The notes under the pieces: generated by a model
What the model was told of the DNA's origin: nothing
Seen by the model: only the letters and a program-made list of their open reading frames with translations
Database searches by the model: none
Position numbers and translations under genes: made by a program
Assembly (NCBI RefSeq): GCF_003259845.1
Contig: NZ_QLMJ01000017.1
Location: forward strand, 186,001-250,000
DNA from: Actinoplanes lutulentus
Lineage (GTDB): Bacteria; Actinomycetota; Actinomycetes; Mycobacteriales; Micromonosporaceae
DNA length: 64,000 nt
Direction: 5' to 3'
Shown: in pieces, positions 16,747-24,672 of the stretch
Layout: every line of letters starts with the position of its first letter
Numbering within the stretch: the first letter of the stretch is position 1

Positions 16747-17405
16747 TGAGCCTGGACTCCCCGGCTCGTCGTGCGACGCTCACCCGGCGGATCCGCATCC
16801 TCGTGGGCGTGACCATCGCCTACAACGTGGCCGAAGCCGCCGTAGCGATCAGCGCCGGCACCGCCGCCGACTCCACCGCCCTGATCGGATTCGGACTCGA
16901 CTCCATCATCGAGGTCTCCTCAGCCGCCGCGGTGGCGTGGCAGTTCGCCGGCCACGACCCGCAAGCCCGCGAAAAGGTGGCCCTGCGAGCGATCGCGATC
17001 TCGTTCTTCGCCCTGGCAGCGTGGGTGACAGTCTCGTCGTTCCGCTCCCTGACCGGCGGCGCGGAGGCCTCGCATTCCACGGTCGGCTTGAGTCTGGCGG
17101 CCCTATCCCTCGCCGTGATGCCGGGCCTTTCCTACGCCCAGCGCCAGGCCGGCCGCGAGCTGAACTCCCGAACAGCGATAGCCGACTCGCAACAAACCCT
17201 GCTGTGCACGTACCTGTCCGGCGTCCTGCTGGTGGGCCTGGCCCTGAACTCCCTGTTCGGCTGGACCTGGGCCGACCCGCTGGCCGCCCTGGTGATCGCG
17301 GCAGTCGCACTGAAGGAAGGCCGCGACACCTGGCGAGGCGACACGTGCTGCCCACCAATCCCACCAGCGGCAACCACCTGCACAGACGGCTGCTGCCCGA
17401 GGTAG
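16746..17405 (+). CDS. Cation diffusion facilitator-type metal efflux transporter
   Basis: The 219-residue membrane protein has six predicted helices and the CDF motif in helix 2 (GFGLDSIIEVSSAAAV) plus helix 5 (WADPLAALVIAAVAL), each with an Asp in the transport-site position. The usual cytoplasmic C-terminal domain is missing. Instead it ends with a short Cys-rich tail (DTCCPPIP, then TCTDGCCPR), which may bind the exported soft metal. It is translationally coupled to the CmtR-like sensor (TGATG overlap), so it probably exports Cd(II), Pb(II) or a related ion. Confidence 0.85.
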   Translation: MSLDSPARRATLTRRIRILVGVTIAYNVAEAAVAISAGTAADSTALIGFGLDSIIEVSSAAAVAWQFAGHDPQAREKVALRAIAISFFALAAWVTVSSFRSLTGGAEASHSTVGLSLAALSLAVMPGLSYAQRQAGRELNSRTAIADSQQTLLCTYLSGVLLVGLALNSLFGWTWADPLAALVIAAVALKEGRDTWRGDTCCPPIPPAATTCTDGCCPR

Positions 17406-17679
17406 CGCCGCAGCTCACCCACAGCCGCAGCGGCCTAGCGGTCACGGGCTGACCCGGCCGGCGCTCACGGTCGCGATGAGTCCTTGCCAACGACCACAAG
17501 CGCTGGCCAGTCAATGCTGGCTAGCGACGACTGGCTGCACACCGACGACCGGCGCTGGGTCGAGGCCAGTGGCGTGGAGACCGAGCCGGAGAACGCTTTC
17601 AGCGCGCGGGACCTGCCGAGTGCGGCGGGCCTCGCGCGGATCTGCGCCCGGCGTCACACCCCCGGCCCTTCAGTTTTGG
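17406..17679. other. Intergenic region without clear content
   Basis: This is the gap between the metal operon and the SDR control region. An open frame runs through it into the SDR gene (starting at 17484) but has no ribosome binding site and no recognised domain. I treat it as noncoding or a decayed remnant. Confidence 0.35.
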
Positions 17680-17714
17680 CGACAACCCGTCGTAATCTTT
17701 GCGACAGGTTGTCG
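17680..17714. promoter_or_regulatory. Paired operator upstream of the SDR-TetR operon
   Basis: Two 13-bp boxes, CGACAACCCGTCG and CGACAGGTTGTCG, are inverted copies of each other (12 of 13 match) with a 9-bp spacer. Each box is itself near-palindromic (CGAC...GTCG). The position 18 nt before the SDR start fits binding by the TetR encoded downstream. Confidence 0.65.
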
Positions 17715-17732
17715 GATAAATTGGAGGCGATT

Positions 17733-18590
17733 ATGGAGCTTGTTGTTGTGACCGGGGCGTCCACCGGGCTGGGTGCGTCGACCGCACGTGCGCTCGCCCA
17801 CCAGGGATTCCACGTTCTGGCCGGGGTACGGCGCGAGCGGGACGCCGACGCCATCCGAGGAGAGAACATCGAGCCGGTCATTCTCGACATCACCGAGGCC
17901 GCACACGTGGCGGCGCTCGCCGCGCGGGTCGCCGCCGACGCCCGGCCGCTGCGTGCGCTCGTCAACAACGCCGGTATCCAGGTGAACGCCCCGGTCGAGG
18001 TGATGCCGATGGCGCAGTGGCGGCGGACGTTCGAGGTGAACCTGTTCGGGCACATCGCCGTGACCCAGGCGCTGCTGCCGGCGCTGTTGCGCAGCAAGGG
18101 GCGGGTCGTCAACATCAGCTCGATCGGCGGGCGGATCGCGATGCCGACCTATGGGGCGTACGCGGGCGCGAAGTTCGCCCTGGAGGCGGTCAGTGATTCG
18201 TTGCGGCGGGAGGTGGCGGCGTTGGGCGTACCCGTGATGGTGATCGAACCCGGCGGCGTGCGCACTCAGATGGCGTCCCGCGGGGTCGCGACGGCGAACC
18301 ATCTGGCGGCGGCGATGACGCCGGAGCAGGAGAAACGGTACGGCACGCTGGTTCAGGCGATCAACACGCTGATGTCCACCGGCACCGCGTCGGGGGTGAC
18401 CGCTGATGCCGCCGCGCGGGTGATCGTGAAGGCGGTGACGACGCGCAGGCCGCGCACGAGGTACACGATCGGCCGGGACGCGGCGCTGCTCATCCGCCTG
18501 GCCCGGGTGCTGCCCGACCGGATGCTCGACCGGGTCAGTGCCGCGAACCTGCGCCGCCACAACCCGGGAATCCTCGCTACGGCAGGATGA
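17733..18590 (+). CDS. Short-chain dehydrogenase/reductase
   Basis: The 285-residue classical SDR is an NAD(P)-dependent oxidoreductase. The cofactor motif TGASTGLG is at residues 8-15, NNAG follows (LVNNAGIQ), the catalytic Ser is in VNISSIGG, and the YxxxK motif is YAGAK. Arg and Asp near the cofactor site (RREREAD) suggest NADP preference. I start at the ATG preceded by GGAGG at 6-nt spacing; a longer in-frame extension upstream has no start signals and would cross the operator. It is followed 4 nt later by a TetR gene, its likely regulator. Confidence 0.9.
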   Translation: MELVVVTGASTGLGASTARALAHQGFHVLAGVRRERDADAIRGENIEPVILDITEAAHVAALAARVAADARPLRALVNNAGIQVNAPVEVMPMAQWRRTFEVNLFGHIAVTQALLPALLRSKGRVVNISSIGGRIAMPTYGAYAGAKFALEAVSDSLRREVAALGVPVMVIEPGGVRTQMASRGVATANHLAAAMTPEQEKRYGTLVQAINTLMSTGTASGVTADAAARVIVKAVTTRRPRTRYTIGRDAALLIRLARVLPDRMLDRVSAANLRRHNPGILATAG

Positions 18591-18594
18591 TCGG

Positions 18595-19185
18595 ATGCCG
18601 CGGATTCGGGGAGCCAGCATCGGGGAGCACCATGAGATGGTGTGGGCCGGCCTCGCCGAGGCGATGCGGCAACTGCTGGCCGAGCGCGACTACGACACGA
18701 TCAACATGGGTCACATCGCGGCCAGCACCGGGTTGGCCCGCAACACGCTCTACAACTACGGCCGGGACAAGGGTGCCCTGTCCCGGGCACTGATCGAACG
18801 GGTGGGCCGGCCGACCGTCGAGCGGGTCGAAGCGATCGCCGCCCGTGCTTCGGATCCGGCCCCGGCCCGGATGAGCGAGATCATCGGGGTGGTCCTGGAG
18901 TCGTTCACCGACCCGGTCATGCAGTTGATGTTCCGGTCGGATCCGGAGGCGCCGAAGGGGCCGGGCAGCCCGTTCCACGCGATCGTGGTCGAGGTGGAGA
19001 ACGTGGTCCGGGCCGGCGTCGCCCGCGGTGAGTTCCGTGCGGTCGACGATGTGCCGCTCACCGTGGAGCTGCTGTCCGGGGTGATGCGCGCCGGCGCCGA
19101 GCGGATCGGGCGCGACCCGGCGGCTTTCACCGCCACGGCCGGGTCAGCGCGCGAGATCATCCAGGCGGCGCTGGCCGGCGGTTAG
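18595..19185 (+). CDS. TetR/AcrR family transcriptional regulator
   Basis: The 196-residue TetR protein has its helix-turn-helix in DTINMGHIAASTGLARNTLYNYGRDKG. The C-terminal ligand domain is typical in length. The start lies 4 nt after the SDR stop, so it is cotranscribed with the SDR and probably autoregulates through the paired boxes upstream of that gene. Its stop overlaps the convergent 92-residue gene by 4 bp. Confidence 0.86.
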   Translation: MPRIRGASIGEHHEMVWAGLAEAMRQLLAERDYDTINMGHIAASTGLARNTLYNYGRDKGALSRALIERVGRPTVERVEAIAARASDPAPARMSEIIGVVLESFTDPVMQLMFRSDPEAPKGPGSPFHAIVVEVENVVRAGVARGEFRAVDDVPLTVELLSGVMRAGAERIGRDPAAFTATAGSAREIIQAALAGG

Positions 19186-19460
19186 ACAGCGACGGATGAG
19201 CCGATGGCCGCGCGGAGTTCAGGGTCATTCGCATACTCCTCGATCGCGGCGGCCAGGAACTCCGCGTTCACCCCGGCCGCCGGAATCGACGCCACGCTGA
19301 AAATCCGGATGGTGTATCCGGCAGTGGTGCCAAGAACCGCTGCGGGATTGGGCAGAACCGAGAGCGCGCCCGGCCGCGCCACCCGCCCCAGGAGATCGAT
19401 CATCATCGCCGCAGGGTAGGTGGCGCAGGTTACGAGAAGCCGGCGAACCGCAGTGTTCAC
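19182..19460 (-). CDS. Hypothetical 92-residue protein coupled to an MFS gene
   Basis: I do not recognise a family. The sequence has a mildly hydrophobic N-terminal half with Ala, Leu and Val and an acidic, helix-forming C-terminal part (AEFLAAAIEEYANDPELRAAIG). Its GTG overlaps the MFS stop in a GTGA arrangement, the same coupling seen between real genes elsewhere here, which is the main support that it is translated. It could be an accessory subunit or a chance frame. Confidence 0.45.
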   Translation of the reverse strand: MNTAVRRLLVTCATYPAAMMIDLLGRVARPGALSVLPNPAAVLGTTAGYTIRIFSVASIPAAGVNAEFLAAAIEEYANDPELRAAIGSSVAV

Positions 19461-20893
19461 AAAGGACGAGAAGCAACTTCAAGGTCAAGAGCCTTCTCGG
19501 GTACGCGTGACCGAGCGCCCGTGATGAACAACAGGACCAGCGCGCCGCCGACCGCGTACACGATGGCGCCGAGGCCGTAGCTGAGCCGGAAGGCGTTCTC
19601 GGTCGGCAGCGCGACCGTGCCGATCTGCTGGGTCCGCGCCGCGAGGATCGTGATCACCAGGGCACTGCCGATGGTGCCGCCGACGGTCCGCATGATCGAG
19701 TTCACCGAGTTGGCGATGCCCGTCTCGTGGGGTTCCACGTGGCTGATCAGCAGGGCCGGCATCGCGGCGTACGCCATGGCGATGCCGCAGCTCACGACCA
19801 CGAACGCGACGATGACCTCGATCTTGCCGCTGTGCAGGAACGCCAGTGACGTCGAGGCGATCGCTGCCATGCCGCAGGCGATGGCGAGCACGAATCGCGG
19901 GCCGATCCGGCCGACGAGGCGCCCGGCGAGCGGGCCGATCACGATGCTGACGATCGCGCCGGGCAGCAGGTACACGATGCTGGTCTCCAGCACCGTGGCG
20001 GTGAAACCGAATCCGGTGGCGGCCCGCGGGATCTGCACGAAGTAACTGGTGGCCAGCTGGCCGGCGAACATCGCGAAGCCGACGGCCATCGCCGCCAGGT
20101 TGGTGACCAGGATCGGCCGGTGGCGCAGCATCTCCACCGAGACCAGCGGCGCGGCCGTACGGCTCTGCAGGAAGTAGAAACCGACCAGGATGACCACGGC
20201 GGCGGCGAACAGGATCAGTACGCGTGGCGAGCTCCAGCCCCAGGTGTGACCCTGCGAGATCGGCAGCAGCAGGCTGACCAGGCCGATCGAGAGGACGGCC
20301 GCGCCGACCAGGTCGACCCGTCCGCCGGCGCCGGCCCGGCGGGGCAGGGTGAACGCCAGGGCCAGGGCGATCACGGTGACCAGCACGCACAGCCAGAAGG
20401 CCCGGCGGTAATCCGCGCCGTCCTGGGTGAGTAGGCCCGCGGCCACCAGCGCGATGCCGCCGCCGACGCCGAGCGTGGACGCCACCACGGCCATGCCGTT
20501 GGTCAGCTTGTGCGCGGGCATCTCGTGGCGCAGCAGACTGATGCCGAGCGGGAAGAGTCCCATGCTGGTGCCCTGCAGGACCCGGGCCACGATGAGCCAG
20601 CCGATGTCGTGCACGGTGGCGGCCAGGACGCTGCCGATCAACGTGACGATCAGCGTCGCGATGAACACGGGCTTGATGCCGAATACGTGCCCGAGGCGGC
20701 CGAGCAGCGGAGTACAGGCCGAGGCGGCGAGCAGGGTCGCGGTGGTCACCCATCCGACGGTGGTGGCGTCGGCACCGAGTTGCTGCGAGATGAGCGGCAG
20801 CACGGGCACCGGGATGGACTGGATCAGCGACAGCAGGAAACTGCTGGCCGCGGCGGCTATGAGCAGCAGCGCCGGGCGTGGGGACGGGTTCAC
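19457..20893 (-). CDS. MFS drug exporter, DHA2-like (14 TM)
   Basis: The 478-residue permease has about 14 hydrophobic segments. The conserved loop GRLGHVFGIKPVF and motif C-like glycine stretch (TLGVGGGIALVAAGLL) place it with multidrug proton antiporters. It is divergent from a TetR gene. The control region has TTGACA and TAGCAT spaced by 19 bp, ending 7 nt before the GTG start, and a GACAGCGTGTC palindrome over the -35. TetR-repressed drug efflux is the likely role. Confidence 0.87.
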   Translation of the reverse strand: MNPSPRPALLLIAAAASSFLLSLIQSIPVPVLPLISQQLGADATTVGWVTTATLLAASACTPLLGRLGHVFGIKPVFIATLIVTLIGSVLAATVHDIGWLIVARVLQGTSMGLFPLGISLLRHEMPAHKLTNGMAVVASTLGVGGGIALVAAGLLTQDGADYRRAFWLCVLVTVIALALAFTLPRRAGAGGRVDLVGAAVLSIGLVSLLLPISQGHTWGWSSPRVLILFAAAVVILVGFYFLQSRTAAPLVSVEMLRHRPILVTNLAAMAVGFAMFAGQLATSYFVQIPRAATGFGFTATVLETSIVYLLPGAIVSIVIGPLAGRLVGRIGPRFVLAIACGMAAIASTSLAFLHSGKIEVIVAFVVVSCGIAMAYAAMPALLISHVEPHETGIANSVNSIMRTVGGTIGSALVITILAARTQQIGTVALPTENAFRLSYGLGAIVYAVGGALVLLFITGARSRVPEKALDLEVASRPL

Positions 20894-20900
20894 GTCCGCT

Positions 20901-20931
20901 ATGCTAGACCTCGTTTTCGACAGCGTGTCAA
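20901..20931 (-). promoter_or_regulatory. Promoter with TetR operator for the MFS exporter
   Basis: On the minus strand, TTGACA, a 19-bp spacer and TAGCAT lie directly before the GTG start (7-nt gap, leaderless). The palindrome GACAGCGTGTC at 20919-20929 overlaps the -35 and is a good operator candidate for the divergent TetR. Confidence 0.55.
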
Positions 20932-20963
20932 CTTTTCTGGTCGGGCGTCAAGAATCACATCGG

Positions 20964-20969
20964 TAGGGT
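20964..20969 (+). promoter_or_regulatory. -10 element (TAGGGT) of the TetR gene, predicted leaderless start
   Basis: TAGGGT is 6 nt before the ATG and no Shine-Dalgarno sequence is present. Confidence 0.4.
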
Positions 20970-20975
20970 GCGGGA

Positions 20976-21587
20976 ATGACTCAGGCAACGTCCACCCGGC
21001 GTCGATCCGGTCCGTCGAAAGGTGACCTGCGCGAGGCCGCGATCCTCGACGCGGCGCGCCGGCTCTTCGGCGAGCAGCCGTACGAGTCGGTCAGCATCGA
21101 CGATCTCGCACGGGCGGCTGGTCTGTCGCGGACCGGGTTCTACTTCTATTTCCGTACGAAAGGGGCGGTTTTGACCGCGTTGATGTCGCGGTATTGGGAG
21201 ACGCTGGGCGCGTCGCACGTCTGGTTCGACAGCGACGGACCCTCGCGCGAGTTGTTGCGCGAGCAGTTGCGGTCGTCGGCGTATCTGTGGCGGGAGCACG
21301 CCGGCGTGATGAAGTGCGCGCCGACCGCGGTCGCCACCTCGTCCGAGCTGCGCGACTTCATGACCCGGGTGAAGAGCCGCCAGGACGAACGCGCCTCCGA
21401 CAAGATCAGCCGCGACCAGCGGGACGGAACGGCCACGACCAGCATCGCGGCGCCGCGGCTGGCCGAGATGATCTCCGCGATCCGGGACGCGCGGTACACC
21501 CAGCTGGCGAACGCGAGCGACGCCGATCTGGAAGCCGCCGTCGAGGACATCGCCGAGGCGATCCAGCGGCTGGTCTACGGCGGGTAA
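20976..21587 (+). CDS. TetR/AcrR family regulator of the adjacent MFS exporter
   Basis: The 203-residue protein has a basic tail (TRRRSGPSKGD) and a clear helix-turn-helix (VSIDDLARAAGLSRTGFYFYFRTKG). The ligand domain resembles the EthR-like group (YWETLGASHVWFDSDG). It is divergent from the DHA2-type exporter with a shared palindrome between them, so it most likely represses the exporter. Confidence 0.88.
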   Translation: MTQATSTRRRSGPSKGDLREAAILDAARRLFGEQPYESVSIDDLARAAGLSRTGFYFYFRTKGAVLTALMSRYWETLGASHVWFDSDGPSRELLREQLRSSAYLWREHAGVMKCAPTAVATSSELRDFMTRVKSRQDERASDKISRDQRDGTATTSIAAPRLAEMISAIRDARYTQLANASDADLEAAVEDIAEAIQRLVYGG

Positions 21588-21610
21588 CTCGCTTTCGCCG
21601 ACGGTCGTCG

Positions 21611-22201
21611 ATGGCCGATGATGCGGGCATGCCCGCCGCCAACGCCGCCTCACTGCAGGCGACGGCCGACGCCATGTCCCGGGTCGCGTCGGCGTCCGCG
21701 GTCATCCTCGTCGAGGGCATCACCGACCAGATCGCCCTGGAGACAGCCGCGACCTTTCTTTCCCGGGATCTTGCGGCCGAGCGCGTCGTGATCGTGCCGA
21801 TCGGCGGCGCGCACGCGATCGGCCGCTTCGTGATGATGCTGCCGGCCGGGATGAGACGCGTCGGCCTGTGCGACCTGCAGGAGCAAGAGCTGTTCCGCGG
21901 CGAGCTGACCGATTTTCAGGTCTGCGCCGACGACCTGGAGGACGAGCTGATCCGCGCGGCCGGCACCGGCGCCGTCACCGCCCTCTTCGAGGCGGAGCGC
22001 GATCTGCGTTCGTTCCGCTCGTTCCAGAAACAACCGGCCTGGCGCGGCCAGGACCTCCAGGCGCAGATGCACCGCTTCATCCGCAGCAGTTCACGACGCA
22101 ACCTTCGGTACGCACGACTGCTCACCGAAACGGCGAGCGGCCGAGGCGTCCTGCCCCGGCCACTCGCCGCGATCCTCGAAACCGTCCTCGAAACCGTTTG
22201 A
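21611..22201 (+). CDS. Stand-alone TOPRIM-domain protein (OLD-like)
   Basis: The 196-residue protein has a TOPRIM core like that of OLD-family nucleases: VILVEGITDQIALETAA carries the conserved Glu, and VGLCDLQEQELF carries the acidic pair region (D-L-Q-E instead of the usual DxD). The ABC-ATPase half of true OLD nucleases is absent and no ATPase gene is adjacent. The C-terminal part is basic and helical (RFIRSSSRRNLRYARLL), suggesting nucleic acid contact. Such ATPase-free TOPRIM proteins recur in actinobacteria. A nuclease or nucleotidyl-transfer role is only inferred. Confidence 0.72.
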   Translation: MADDAGMPAANAASLQATADAMSRVASASAVILVEGITDQIALETAATFLSRDLAAERVVIVPIGGAHAIGRFVMMLPAGMRRVGLCDLQEQELFRGELTDFQVCADDLEDELIRAAGTGAVTALFEAERDLRSFRSFQKQPAWRGQDLQAQMHRFIRSSSRRNLRYARLLTETASGRGVLPRPLAAILETVLETV

Positions 22202-22203
22202 GT

Positions 22204-23277
22204 TCAGAGGGTCGGGTAATCGGTGTAGCCACGGGCGTCCGGCGCGTAGAACGTGCTCGGGTCGGGAGCGTTCTCCGCCGCGTCGCCGGCCCAGCGGGCG
22301 ACCAGATCGGGGTTGGCCAGAGCGGCGCGGCCGATCGCCACCGCTTCGGCGAGGCCGTCGTCGAGCAGGGCAAGCGCGGACTCCCTGGTGGTCGGCGTAC
22401 CGAAGCCGGTGTTGACAATCGTCGGGGCAGCGGCCGCGTGCCGGACCTTCTGCACCAGCTCACCGGCCGGGTCGGCGTGCAGGATGTCGACGAACGCCAG
22501 GCCCAGCGGCGCGAGACCCTCGGCGAGCGCGGTGTACGTCGCGGCGACGTCGGCCGGGTCGGTCTCCAGCGCACCCTGGATGTTGTGCTCAGGCGAGATC
22601 CGCAGCCCGGTCCGGTCGGCGCCGATCGCACCGGCGACGGCGGTCAGGATCTCGACGGCGAGGCGGGCCCGGTTGGCCGGCGAGCCGCCGTACTCGTCGG
22701 TGCGGGTGTTCGACGCCGGCGAGAGGAACTGGTGCACGAGGTACCCGTTGGCGCTGTGGATCTCGACGCCGTCCAGGCCGGCCTCGATGGCGTTGCGAGC
22801 CGCGGCGACAAATCCGGCGACGATCCCGGGAATCTCGCCGGCGGTCAGCGCGTGCGGGACCGGGTGGTCGGCCTTGCTGTCGTCCGGCAGCCGGACCTCG
22901 CCGGGCGCCGCGATGGCGCTGGGCGCGACGATGCGGCCGGTGCCGGTGATCTCCGGGTGCGAGATCCGGCCCCCGTGCATGATCTGCATGACGATGGCGC
23001 CACCCTCGGCATGCACCGCGTCGGCGACCCGCCGCCAGCCCTCGACCTGCTCGGCGGTCTCGATGCCGGGCTGGCCGATCCAGGTCCGGCCTTCGCGGAT
23101 CGGCCAGGTGCCCTCGGTGACGATCAGACCCATCGAGGCGCGCTGCCGGTAGTGCTCGACCAGCAGATCTCCGGGCACACCGTGCGCTCCGGCCCGGAGC
23201 CGGGTGAGCGGGGCCATCACCATGCGGTTGCGCAGGTTGACCGCGCCCAGGTTCAGGGGCGTGAACAGCTTCGACAT
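22204..23277 (-). CDS. Old yellow enzyme family alkene reductase
   Basis: The 357-residue FMN-dependent ene-reductase of the NemA/OYE family uses NAD(P)H to reduce activated C=C bonds. Family features are NRMVMAPLTRLRA at the N terminus, HGGRISHPE (substrate/FMN region), HSANGYLVHQFLSPASNTRTDEYGGS, and IGRAALANPDLVARW near the C terminus. The active-site His/Asn pair is present in IEIHSANGYL. The start has an AAGGAA site. It is divergent from a TetR gene with a 9-bp-arm palindrome between them, resembling NemR-type control of nemA by electrophiles. Confidence 0.92.
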   Translation of the reverse strand: MSKLFTPLNLGAVNLRNRMVMAPLTRLRAGAHGVPGDLLVEHYRQRASMGLIVTEGTWPIREGRTWIGQPGIETAEQVEGWRRVADAVHAEGGAIVMQIMHGGRISHPEITGTGRIVAPSAIAAPGEVRLPDDSKADHPVPHALTAGEIPGIVAGFVAAARNAIEAGLDGVEIHSANGYLVHQFLSPASNTRTDEYGGSPANRARLAVEILTAVAGAIGADRTGLRISPEHNIQGALETDPADVAATYTALAEGLAPLGLAFVDILHADPAGELVQKVRHAAAAPTIVNTGFGTPTTRESALALLDDGLAEAVAIGRAALANPDLVARWAGDAAENAPDPSTFYAPDARGYTDYPTL

Positions 23278-23334
23278 GCGGTTCCTTCTCACAGGCGTTG
23301 TCCGGCGTTTTCCGACGGCACTAGGAACGGTAGA

Positions 23335-23361
23335 TCAAAGTGGTACTCAGTCCCACTTTGA
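23335..23361. promoter_or_regulatory. TetR operator between OYE and TetR genes
   Basis: TCAAAGTGG and CCACTTTGA form perfect 9-bp arms around a 9-bp spacer. The palindrome is placed to control both divergent genes. Confidence 0.7.
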
Positions 23362-23368
23362 TACGGGA

Positions 23369-23374
23369 TAAGAT
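23369..23374 (+). promoter_or_regulatory. -10 element (TAAGAT) of the TetR gene, predicted leaderless start
   Basis: TAAGAT ends 6 nt before the GTG start codon, just downstream of the palindromic operator. Confidence 0.45.
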
Positions 23375-23380
23375 CCTGTC

Positions 23381-24100
23381 GTGAAGGACACAGCGGCGAA
23401 GCCGTCCCTGCGCGAACGCACCCGGCAGGCGATGCGTGACGAGGTCAGCGCCATCGCGACGAGGCTCTTCGCCGAGCAGGGCTGCGACAACACCACGGTC
23501 GAGCAGATCGCCGCCGAGGCGGGCCTGTCGCGCACCACGTTCTTCCGGTACTTCGGCACCAAGGAGGACGTGGTCCTGACCTGGCTCGAAGACCTCGGGC
23601 CAATGCTCGCCGCAGCCTTCGCCGCCCGCCCGGCCACCGAGCATCCCTGGGTGTCGTTGCGGCACACCTTCGACCCGATCATCACGATGAACGCCGAGAC
23701 GCCGGAGCGCTCCCTGGCCTTCCTCCGGATGATCGAGGGCAGCCCCACGATGAAGGCCCGCCACCGGGAGAAACAGCGCTGCTGGGAGGAGCTGCTGGTC
23801 CCCCTGGTAGCCACCCGCCTTTCCGGCGCCGCGGCCGCAGACTTGCCCACCGCCCTACCTACAGGCCCGTCCGCGGGCCCGTCCGACGGTCTGCCCGCCG
23901 GTCTGCCCGAGGGCCTGTCTACCGGTCTGCCCGCGAGCCTGTCCGCGGGCTTGTCCGCCGACCGGGATCCGGCGCCGCGCGCCCTGGTCGCCTCAGCGCT
24001 GGCCTGCCTGAACGCGGCGATGCAGGTCTGGGAGTCGTGCGACGGCGCTGTCTCCCGAAACGCGCTACTCGACCGCGCCATGAACGTCCTGCACCCCTGA
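23381..24100 (+). CDS. TetR family regulator with a repeat-rich insert
   Basis: The 239-residue regulator has a helix-turn-helix in TTVEQIAAEAGLSRTTFFRYFGTKED. The ligand domain is interrupted between about residues 154 and 193 by a Gly/Leu/Pro/Ser repeat with a four-residue period (GLPA, GLPE, GLST type). The DNA under it is a 12-bp minisatellite. Conserved helices resume after it (RALVASALACLNAAMQVWE). The insert is probably a flexible loop; homologues without it should be about 200 residues. It probably represses the divergent OYE gene. Confidence 0.85.
   Translation: MKDTAAKPSLRERTRQAMRDEVSAIATRLFAEQGCDNTTVEQIAAEAGLSRTTFFRYFGTKEDVVLTWLEDLGPMLAAAFAARPATEHPWVSLRHTFDPIITMNAETPERSLAFLRMIEGSPTMKARHREKQRCWEELLVPLVATRLSGAAAADLPTALPTGPSAGPSDGLPAGLPEGLSTGLPASLSAGLSADRDPAPRALVASALACLNAAMQVWESCDGAVSRNALLDRAMNVLHP
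23840..23959 (+). repeat. In-frame 12-bp minisatellite (10 units) inside a TetR gene
   Basis: Ten consecutive 12-bp units related to GGTCTGCCCGCC encode G-(L/P)-(P/S)-x. Unit divergence is moderate, so the array is not brand new, but the period is exact throughout. Confidence 0.85.
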
Positions 24101-24192
24101 CCCCTTCGGACCAAGCAGCCCTGGCCGCCGGAACCCCGGTCGCCCAGCCCAGCCCAGCCCCGGAGTGTGTCGCCGCGCCCGTCTCGCGAGGG

Positions 24193-24236
24193 GTGTGTCG
24201 ATTTCGGGTTCGATCCGCACCCGAACTCGACACACA
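24193..24236. repeat. GTGTCGA palindromic repeat, unit A1
   Basis: Arms of 17 bp (GTGTGTCGATTTCGGGT and its complement, one mismatch) enclose a short loop. A half-unit (GTGTCGACTT) follows at 24256 after a GC-rich spacer. The same family recurs at 24.6 kb and 63.9 kb. Confidence 0.75.
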
Positions 24237-24347
24237 CGCCGCAGCCCGGCCACTCGTGTCGACTTGAGGTCCGCCCGGCACCCCACAAGGCCGTTGTCGG
24301 GCCTGGGCCGGCGGGGTTCTATCGCGTAGGTCTTCCTCGCCGCAGGA

Positions 24348-24467
24348 CGAGCCGTAGCTCGGACGTGTTATGGCGCTGCGATGACGTGCCTGGTCTACGG
24401 CTTGTGTCCCCCAGCCGTAGTTCAGGCACCTTATGAGAGTCCTATGACCTATCTGAGCTACGGCTCG
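24348..24467. repeat. Tandem double-hairpin element (AGCCGTAG family, 4 boxes)
   Basis: Four related boxes of about 24 bp share AGCCGTAG, then a YCRG core, then TTAT/TCAT. They are arranged as two inverted pairs: 24348-24373 with 24380-24403, and 24412-24437 with 24442-24467. Each pair can fold into an imperfect stem of about 22 bp with a short loop. No gene overlaps it. Confidence 0.7.
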
Positions 24468-24584
24468 CCCTGCGATCGGCTCGACCTGCAAGCTCCTCGC
24501 TCTGTGGGCTGCTCGCTCTGTGGTCAGGTCCGGTATTCCGTGGGCCAAGGCCTAATTCGACACGCCGCGAGCGCCCCGCCGGTG

Positions 24585-24626
24585 CGTGTCGAATTAGGGC
24601 GCGTATCGAACCCGAAATCGACACAC
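24585..24626. repeat. GTGTCGA palindromic repeat, unit B2
   Basis: A full unit with diverged arms (CGTGTCGAATTAGGG against CCCGAAATCGACAC). A half-unit, CCTAATTCGACACG at 24551-24564, precedes it across a GC-rich spacer of about 20 bp, the same half/spacer/unit layout as the other loci. Confidence 0.7.
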
Positions 24627-24672
24627 CCGCCTGACCCGCGCGACCCGCCGCTGACGAGGTCGTCGTGATTAG

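Noticed and set aside
17484..17732. N-terminal extension of the SDR frame upstream of residue 1
   Set aside because: A strong GGAGG-ATG start gives a normal SDR N terminus; the extension would cross the operator and has no translation signals.
21868..23361. A 497-residue plus-strand frame extending from the TOPRIM gene across the OYE gene
   Set aside because: It overlaps the complete OYE gene antisense and lacks domain similarity; the OYE frame has an intact start and motifs.
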